From Enoplolaimus lenunculus (taxonomy: Eukaryota > Nematoda > Enoplea > Enoplida > Thoracostomopsidae), in NCBI GenBank assembly GCA_030248215.1, contig JASANG010001478.1, positions 1-64,000 of the forward strand: a DNA stretch of 64,000 nucleotides, written 5' to 3'. Below the pieces are notes generated by a model, which saw nothing but the letters and a program-made list of their open reading frames with translations, was not told where the DNA came from and ran no database searches. Positions within the stretch are counted from its first letter, which is position 1, and each line of letters starts with the position of its first letter. Positions 58,800 through 64,000 of the stretch are shown here, one piece after another. The position numbers were made by a program, and so were the translations under genes.

Positions 58800-59329
58800 G
58801 ATAAACTTAAAATGTTTGGAACTTACACGTTATCAGAAACACACAATGATTGCGGAGTAATCATTGCAGATGTAGGACTATCAACACTAGAAGCTACTGA
58901 TTTTGTTGAGCTAAACTTGCGAGAGCTAGAGCTAAATCGAGGAGTTTTCGGCGAAGTAACAGGAACGATACTTGCTGTGGTTGTTGTTGTTGACTGGACA
59001 GAAGACCTAAAGGTAAAATTAAGGGCTTTAAGATACTACTTCAGAGTCATTTACAGTTTGCTGCTATTTTTTGTAAGCGATAAAATATAAAGCGTGCACC
59101 AACGAAACAAAACATCAAGCAAAACTAAAAAAGAAAACAAAACGTTAAATACATGGTTTTAGATGAATATTTGTTAGTTTCTGACACCTATGTTAGACCC
59201 AAAAAGTAAAATTCACTTTTTGCTCGAAGAAAACAGATTGGTCACAACTGAGGATAAAGTTGTTGGGGTTGTTTTTCTAACAGTTGCTGTTGTTGAGGAC
59301 GAGGTACCGAAACTTTCAGAAACCAACGC

Positions 59330-59383
<54 letters not shown>

Positions 59384-59445
59384 CTGTATAATTGTTGTTG
59401 AAGACGAAGTAGGAACAAAAGTACTGAAATGGAAAAATTAGTCCA
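58800..59445 (-). CDS. Ser/Thr-rich segments (mucin-like), extent uncertain
   Basis: Two minus-strand stretches (about 59000-58812 and 59400-59200) rich in Thr and Ser, with runs such as TTTTTASIVPVTSPKTPRFS. They match the mucin-like character of 59526-59990. A (GTT)n microsatellite at 59331-59392 encodes a poly-Thr run. Exon borders were not fixed. Confidence 0.35.
59331..59392. repeat. (GTT)n microsatellite
   Basis: About 20 uninterrupted GTT units. On the minus strand this reads as poly-Thr in frame with the neighbouring Thr-rich segment. Confidence 0.95.
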
Positions 59446-59525
59446 AGAAAAGTTTTAGACTACCAAAAACTTTATGAGTTTAAAACAACAAAAAAGGTTA
59501 AAAAGCGACAGTCAATGAAAAAATC

Positions 59526-59990
59526 TCACATTTTTGGCTCTTCACGTGATGAATTGTAAACTGAAGTATGAATCGTAATTGTAGGCCATTTGGAAAGGAT
59601 AATCATCTTGACATGGTCTGGTTGAGACTTTTGAACAGAATAAATGAATTTTGCTAACTGAGCCCGTTGAGCAATTACAACAGGAGTTACGAACACGGTA
59701 GTTGGAGAGCTCAATGCTAAAGTCAACGTGGTAGAAAAGTTCGCAGATGTTGCAATACTGGGTTCGTCACGTTTCGAAATATTTGTGAGAAACAAAGGCT
59801 CCAGAGTTGTCGTTGACTGTTCAGCAGTGGTAGTAGTAATAGTAGTCGTAGTTGCCGCAGTGGTGGTGGTGGTGGTAGCAGCATCAGTAGTAGTAGTAGT
59901 AGTAGTAGGAGGAGGAGGAGGAGAAGGAGCAGGCGCAGCAGCAGTAGTAGCAGTTGTACTAGTAGTGGTAGGAGTACTGAAAGTAACGTA
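59526..59990 (-). CDS. mucin-like Thr/Pro-rich reading frame
   Basis: Contains long Thr runs with Pro and Ala (TTTTTTTDAATTTTTTAATT) typical of O-glycosylated stalks, then LTNISKRDEPS and a less biased C-terminal part with several NxS/T sites. It is probably part of the same minus-strand membrane protein as the exons at 60427, 58730 and 58319, but the joins were not resolved. Confidence 0.45.
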   Translation of the reverse strand, partial: YVTFSTPTTTSTTATTAAAPAPSPPPPPTTTTTTTDAATTTTTTAATTTTITTTTAEQSTTTLEPLFLTNISKRDEPSIATSANFSTTLTLALSSPTTVFVTPVVIAQRAQLAKFIYSVQKSQPDHVKMIILSKWPTITIHTSVYNSSREEPKM

Positions 59991-60136
59991 ATTTTCTGGT
60001 TGTTTGGACCGACAGAAAGTGACAAACAAAATTGAAACCGCAACCAAAAAATCCATTACTAAACACCACAACCACAACACACATAACAAAACTAGCAGCA
60101 CACCACACAGCAATCTTAACTGAAAACACCAACTAT

Positions 60137-60427
60137 TTACCTGCCACACTGGAAGCAAGTTAATCCCATCAATTCGAAACAGCAGAGATCTTTCAAACAA
60201 CAGTAACGATCATTGGAAGCACTGATTTGCTTCAAATTCGGCATCGCAGCTTTGAATTTTGTGCAATTAAACGAACACACGCCACCCGCAGGAGGTCCTG
60301 TCAGCTTCAAAAACTGAGCATCAGGACATCGCGCCAAGTCGTAGTAAGTAAACATAGGTCTGCAATCCAACCTCGGTGGATTGCAAACGCATACTGTAGC
60401 ACCCTGAAAAGTAATTTTAGGAACCAA
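60137..60427 (-). CDS. Cys-rich extracellular-type reading frame
   Basis: About 12-14 cysteines in under 100 residues: ATVCVCNPPRLDCRPMF, PDAQFLKLTGPPAGGVCSFNC, RYCCLKDLCCFEL. This suggests a disulfide-bonded ectodomain. It ends near a GGCAG-GTAAAT donor (60139). No family is recognised. It is the most upstream part of the minus-strand membrane-protein cluster. Confidence 0.5.
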   Translation of the reverse strand: MVPKITFQGATVCVCNPPRLDCRPMFTYYDLARCPDAQFLKLTGPPAGGVCSFNCTKFKAAMPNLKQISASNDRYCCLKDLCCFELMGLTCFQCGR

Positions 60428-61041
60428 ATATTGTCAAGCTAGAAGACTTCGCAATGGTTAATGTGGAAAACGGCTGCAGATATCTTTATCTCTTTTTTCC
60501 ATGGACACAAAACGTCTGTGACTTTGAAACCTTCTGCAAATATCATGGACCACTGAACTATACGGATGCAAAAATTGTTTTGTATCAAATTTACAAAGCA
60601 GTTCAACGACTGGGAGAAATCGGGATTATTCACCGTGATTTAACTGCAGCGAACATCATTTACAATCCACTCAATAAGTATCCTACTATCATTGATTTTG
60701 GTGGAGCAACTGCGGCTTTTCAAGGCGATGCAATCGTTTTAGGACCAAGCCCAAGAGAATATACTATGCAAGAAATACGAGGAAAAAATTTTAATGCCAA
60801 ATGTTCGTCCTCTGTGTTGAATACTTTTCAGATTGGACAGTTAGCACATTTCATAATGTGTGGTACGTACAGAAGCCCAAATTTGTTTAGTGAAAACATA
60901 CCCGAGAAAATGAAGGATTTTATAAAAAGATGCACTACGGAAAATAAATATGGACGTTTGAGATTTTCCCAAATCGAAAGGCATCCATTTTACGATGAAA
61001 TGGATGTTACCTATGACAATTACTTGAAAAATATTATGTGA
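60421..61041 (+). CDS. protein kinase catalytic lobe
   Basis: Starts after an AATTTTAG acceptor (60419-60420) with EPNIVKLEDF and runs to a stop at 61041. Landmarks: IGIIHRDLTAANIIYNPL (catalytic loop, Asp and Asn present), TIIDFGGA (metal-binding DFG), and a helical C-lobe ending HPFYDEM. The HRDLTAAN form, with Thr-Ala-Ala in place of the usual KxxN spacing, differs from most Ser/Thr kinases. Activity is plausible because the Asp, Asn and DFG residues are present. It is not a standard Polinton gene. Confidence 0.65.
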   Translation, partial: EPNIVKLEDFAMVNVENGCRYLYLFFPWTQNVCDFETFCKYHGPLNYTDAKIVLYQIYKAVQRLGEIGIIHRDLTAANIIYNPLNKYPTIIDFGGATAAFQGDAIVLGPSPREYTMQEIRGKNFNAKCSSSVLNTFQIGQLAHFIMCGTYRSPNLFSENIPEKMKDFIKRCTTENKYGRLRFSQIERHPFYDEMDVTYDNYLKNIM

Positions 61042-61103
61042 TTTTTGTATGTCTTATAAATAAAATTGAACATTTCAGGAAATTTAAACTTACATAGTAA
61101 ATA

Positions 61104-61802
61104 ATGGCCGATGACAGCAGCAGTAACTCAAATAATATTTTCATTTTTAATCCGTATCAACAGTCTGAAACAGATATCAACACTTTTGATGAATTAATTC
61201 AAATTCTGCCAAAGGAAGCAACAATATACAATGAAAGCGACTTAGAAGCGATGAATCCCGAATTACAACCACATTTTGTTGTGCCTAGTTTAGTCCCTGG
61301 ACCGCAAACACTGTCAAATAGTTGTCTGGAGCAAAATGAACTTAAAGCTGCACCAAGTGCTGAACTTGTGGACAATCAATACATAGCAAACGTTCAACAT
61401 ACTGCTGATGTATCAACTACTGAACCTAGTGAAGAACTGATCAATTGGCGTGAAGCTGCTGAGACGTTGAAACATATTCTGCTGTTGCAAATGACAATGC
61501 ATATGTCTCCACAAGCTAGAAGATATTGGACTGTTGACGTTGAGCGCGATCGTCAAGTCGACAAACAAATTAGTGATGAAGTGTTCGAGCTTTCAATGGA
61601 GAGTCCATCTATATCAAAAAAGGAATTCTGTTCCGTATGTTTATTACGGAAACCGTACGAAGAACATTGTCACTTGTACTCAACAGGTAACCTCGCAGCC
61701 CACAGCGTCAATCATAATTACTGCCGAGCGTGTGGAGGTTACCATTCGTACAGAACAATCCAGAAGTTGTTACACCGTGGTGGTGCTTATTGCTGCAGGT
61801 AA
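61104..61802 (+). CDS. Cys/His-rich zinc-binding reading frame
   Basis: 232 residues. The N-terminal half is acidic and polar (MADDSSSNSNNIF start). The C-terminal third has CSVCLLRKPYEEHCH, NYCRACGGYH and Cys residues to the end, a spacing suited to two zinc sites. It follows the kinase reading frame by 62 bp in the same orientation. Relation to the polymerase-like reading frame to its right is left open. Confidence 0.45.
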   Translation: MADDSSSNSNNIFIFNPYQQSETDINTFDELIQILPKEATIYNESDLEAMNPELQPHFVVPSLVPGPQTLSNSCLEQNELKAAPSAELVDNQYIANVQHTADVSTTEPSEELINWREAAETLKHILLLQMTMHMSPQARRYWTVDVERDRQVDKQISDEVFELSMESPSISKKEFCSVCLLRKPYEEHCHLYSTGNLAAHSVNHNYCRACGGYHSYRTIQKLLHRGGAYCCR

Positions 61803-61927
61803 ATTTATTACGTTAAAATATGCGATTAATAGTTATTAAATTTATATTTTAGCTTTATTTAACTAATAACATTTATTATTATAGATGCGGATGTTATGAT
61901 CATAGCAGTAGCAACCCTCACATTAAT

Positions 61928-62443
61928 TTGATTGGTCTTCTGTCATTCTGCTGTTCACACGGTACTAAAAATGATGGCAACGCTCGCGCGTGTACGATTA
62001 AATCACCCACGTGCTGTAGTAACGATGAACCTAATATCTGCATTCATGTTCGTTTAATGGGCGATTTAAAAAACGAACTCGAAGGAGATTTTGGCTCGAC
62101 TGCCTACATTTCTGAGTTCTACTGCACTGGAGCTAAAAGCTACTGTTATAAGGTACTCGATGAAAACAAAGCTACCACCGTGTTTAAAATAAAAGGTTTT
62201 ACCTTAACAACAGAGAACTTAGCAATAGTAAATGAAGAAACGTTTAAAGACCTACTTACTATTCCTAACCATCAACTAGATCTCAGCAGCTTCACGATCA
62301 AAAGACTTAAAGAAAAAGCTGAAGTTTATAGTACTACTACTAGTAAAAAACTTAGATTCACGTTGAATAAACGCTTGCTATGTAAAGATTTAACAACTCG
62401 ATGTATTGGAGATAAGTTCGTTCAAAAGAGCGAACTTTTCTAA
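61928..62443 (+). pseudogene. DNA polymerase B-like C-terminal segment (Polinton/adintovirus type)
   Basis: About 170 residues. AYISEFYCTGAKSYCYKV and VFKIKGFTLTTENL match the segment near the end of protein-primed polymerase B of Polintons, where the usual form is ITEF.SGGPKNYAYK...CKVKGFTLN. The polymerase and exonuclease catalytic regions are not present beside it, so it is a remnant or a reused piece. Confidence 0.6.
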
Positions 62444-62880
62444 AATACATCGAATTGTTGTAAATTTTTTAAATAAATGTACAGCACACGGTTATTGTGA
62501 ATGACGCATTGTGGACAGTTCGGTACAAAACATTTTAAAACTCAAGATTACATAAAAATTTGGTTCGCTGCATTTCAGTTATAGGCTCATTTTTGCATGA
62601 AATACAAAAAAATCAAAATTTCTATCAAATTTATTTTGATATAAAGCAAATATAAATGGCAGCTAATCAAAGCTCATGACAGGAATGTATGAAAACAAAA
62701 TTTTAACCTTAACGAGCCTAACACTAGATTTTTAACCAGACAGAAATATTTATCATATCCCAGAACAATGAACTGTCGGGCGGAATAGAAAACTCGGAAT
62801 AACTTTAATCTAATGTTTTGTTTTGTTTCTCACAAAACGAATTAGTACACTAAACTGCTTTACCATAAGAAGTTGACTGT
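62444..62880. other. AT-rich spacer
   Basis: Contains AATAAATG just after the polymerase-like reading frame (62472), a possible polyadenylation signal. No other feature recognised. Confidence 0.4.
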
Positions 62881-62889
62881 TCAATGCAG

Positions 62890-63260
62890 TCACACTTAAA
62901 CAAGCACTAAGACAGTTACTTAAGCAACTCAGACACACACACAAAAGCATGGAATAACTAAACTGATTCAGCGTAGATGTGTAATCCACAACAGTTACTT
63001 AAGCAACTCAAACACCAACACTTTTTCTCACAATAAATTTCCGCTGAAATACAGTAGCACCATATTCAGCAGCGGTACCAGCGCGAATGCTTAAGTCACA
63101 AATAGTATTTAAGCAACTCAGACACATTCGGCAGCCGTATGAGCTGGAATGTTAATAAGGAAGCTCTAAGCGCGGATTAACTCAAACTTAATTTAGCGGA
63201 GATGCGTAAGACAACTATAATTTGAGCACTCAGACAATTCACTTTTCCTTACAATTAATG
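62890..63260. repeat. dispersed short repeats with ACTTAAGCAACTCAGACAC core
   Basis: Four degenerate occurrences at about 62914, 62994, 63104 and 63217, spaced 80-113 bp, alternating with CAGCAG-rich words. No coding signal. Confidence 0.6.
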
Positions 63261-63602
63261 TCAACTGAACTTCGGCAGCAGCACCGACAACAACACCAAC
63301 TGGAATGTTCATCATTTTCTTCCATTCCCATTCCGTCGTCACATAAATTTCCTTTAAATAATAAACAAATATATGGATGCTATTTATAACTGAGGGGAAT
63401 GGGTTTGCTCCAACCTGAAATTAATAAAAGCATGTTATACAATAATGTATAACAATTGCTAAAAATAATACTTTAACTGAAAAATTGAGTATGTTTTATT
63501 CGAAGACTAGTAGCTAAAACAAATAAAGCTCGGGCATTACAATAAGCTATAAACAACTTTATCGAAATAATGTATATTTCAAAAACAGAATTTTTTACTT
63601 AC

Positions 63603-63806
63603 GTCCTTTCCAAGGACGACGACGACGACGACGACGAAAAACCCTACTGTGATAATCATTGATCATACCATCGCAACCCCCACGACCCAGACTTTGATAA
63701 TCATTCCTCGCACGCTCGGCCACGCTTTGATAATCATTCCTCGCACGCTCGGCCACACTTTGATAATCATTCCTCGCACCCCCTGCATCATCGCGGCTCG
63801 ATGAAG
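63603..63806 (-). CDS. Arg-rich exon with three 11-residue repeats
   Basis: Bounded by a CTTTTAG acceptor and a GGAC-GTAAGT donor. It encodes three copies of ARNDYQSVAER-like units (33-bp DNA repeats) followed by about seven consecutive Arg and PWKG. The basic end could bind nucleic acid (inference). A related exon ending CRPWTG with the same donor lies at 63948 and beyond the right edge. Confidence 0.5.
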
Positions 63807-63947
63807 CTAAAAGATTTATAAAACATTTATGTTACACTAATTAGCTATAGTAAAGATCCACTTCAAGAAAAGTTTAATAAGTTGAATGCAATTTATAGGG
63901 ATGGATGCATTTTCACATCGCTATATGATAAGTATGTTTTTACTTAC

Positions 63948-64000
63948 GTCCTGTCCAAGGACGACAGCGACGAACGTCTTGGTTTTGATAATCATTAACC
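63948..64000 (-). CDS. related basic exon, cut by window edge
   Basis: Minus-strand NDYQNQDVRRCRPWTG followed by the same GGAC-GTAAGT donor context as the exon at 63603-63806. It shares the NDYQ and RPW(K/T)G parts. It runs off the right edge. Confidence 0.45.

Larger units (their letters stand above)
53100..64000. mobile_element. Polinton/adintovirus-like island (fossil, incomplete; right end outside window)
   Basis: Named from two parts: a penton-like minor capsid reading frame (54203-54925) and a stretch like the C-terminal end of protein-primed DNA polymerase B (61928-62443). Mixed with them are a kinase, a mucin-like membrane protein, zinc-binding reading frames and an Arg-rich exon that are not standard parts of the family. 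No major capsid protein, packaging ATPase, protease or integrase was recognised in the window. It appears incomplete rather than whole. Terminal repeats were not established, so the left border near 53.1 kb is approximate. Several long reading frames remain open, which suggests either a fairly young copy or host-retained parts; the number of breaks cannot be judged from the sequence alone. Confidence 0.6.

Noticed and set aside
59190-59441. Plus-strand poly-Val protein
   Set aside because: Caused by the (GTT)n microsatellite; the minus-strand Thr-rich reading is more consistent with its neighbours.

Overview
This window looks like nuclear DNA of an invertebrate animal. It is AT-rich and gene-sparse, with GT-AG spliced genes and a heavy load of short DNA transposons, minisatellites and tRNA-derived repeats. 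The species cannot be named from the sequence. Many dispersed elements carry TTAGGC-type repeats, but these sit inside transposons, so they are weak evidence for a lineage.

Host genes were read by matching exons to splice sites and checking reading phase. (1) An ABCG5/ABCG8-like half-transporter runs on the minus strand from 20010 to at least 1554. Ten phase-consistent exons were found; the later membrane helices were not. Its ATP-binding motifs are all degenerate. (2) An intronless bacterial-type peptidoglycan-binding/M15 peptidase gene (4918-5613, plus strand) lies inside one intron of the ABCG gene, on the opposite strand. (3) A complete 8-exon mitochondrial acyl-CoA dehydrogenase lies on the minus strand (29718-35832, 427 aa). 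(4) A complete 3-exon secreted, cysteine-type glutathione peroxidase lies on the plus strand (42758-46871, 190 aa). (5) The N-terminal exons of the ribosome-biogenesis AAA ATPase NVL lie on the plus strand (50288-52923); its ATPase domains are not in the window.

Mobile DNA fills the introns and spacers. One hAT-like family has ends near GGCCCATGTATAGAACAG (or GGCCCATGTTAC) and 8-bp target duplications. It carries different tandem repeats as cargo: TTAGGC-like arrays in about 180-bp copies, and inverted arms of an 81-bp minisatellite in a 4.7-kb copy. Other elements include hAT MITEs with CCGGTT-rich arms, a TA-flanked palindromic MITE, two TTAA-flanked piggyBac-like MITEs enclosing tRNA-like sequence, and a cluster of tRNA-derived repeats at 38.6-42.4 kb.

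From about 53.1 kb to the right edge the character changes. There is a penton-like (Polinton/adintovirus minor capsid) reading frame, a stretch resembling the C-terminal end of a protein-primed DNA polymerase B, a Ser/Thr kinase in two parts, a mucin-like membrane protein in parts on the opposite strand, small zinc-binding reading frames, and divergent TATA promoters. This is read as an incomplete Polinton/adintovirus-like island, treated as a fossil. It lies just downstream of the NVL exons, and its right end is outside the window.
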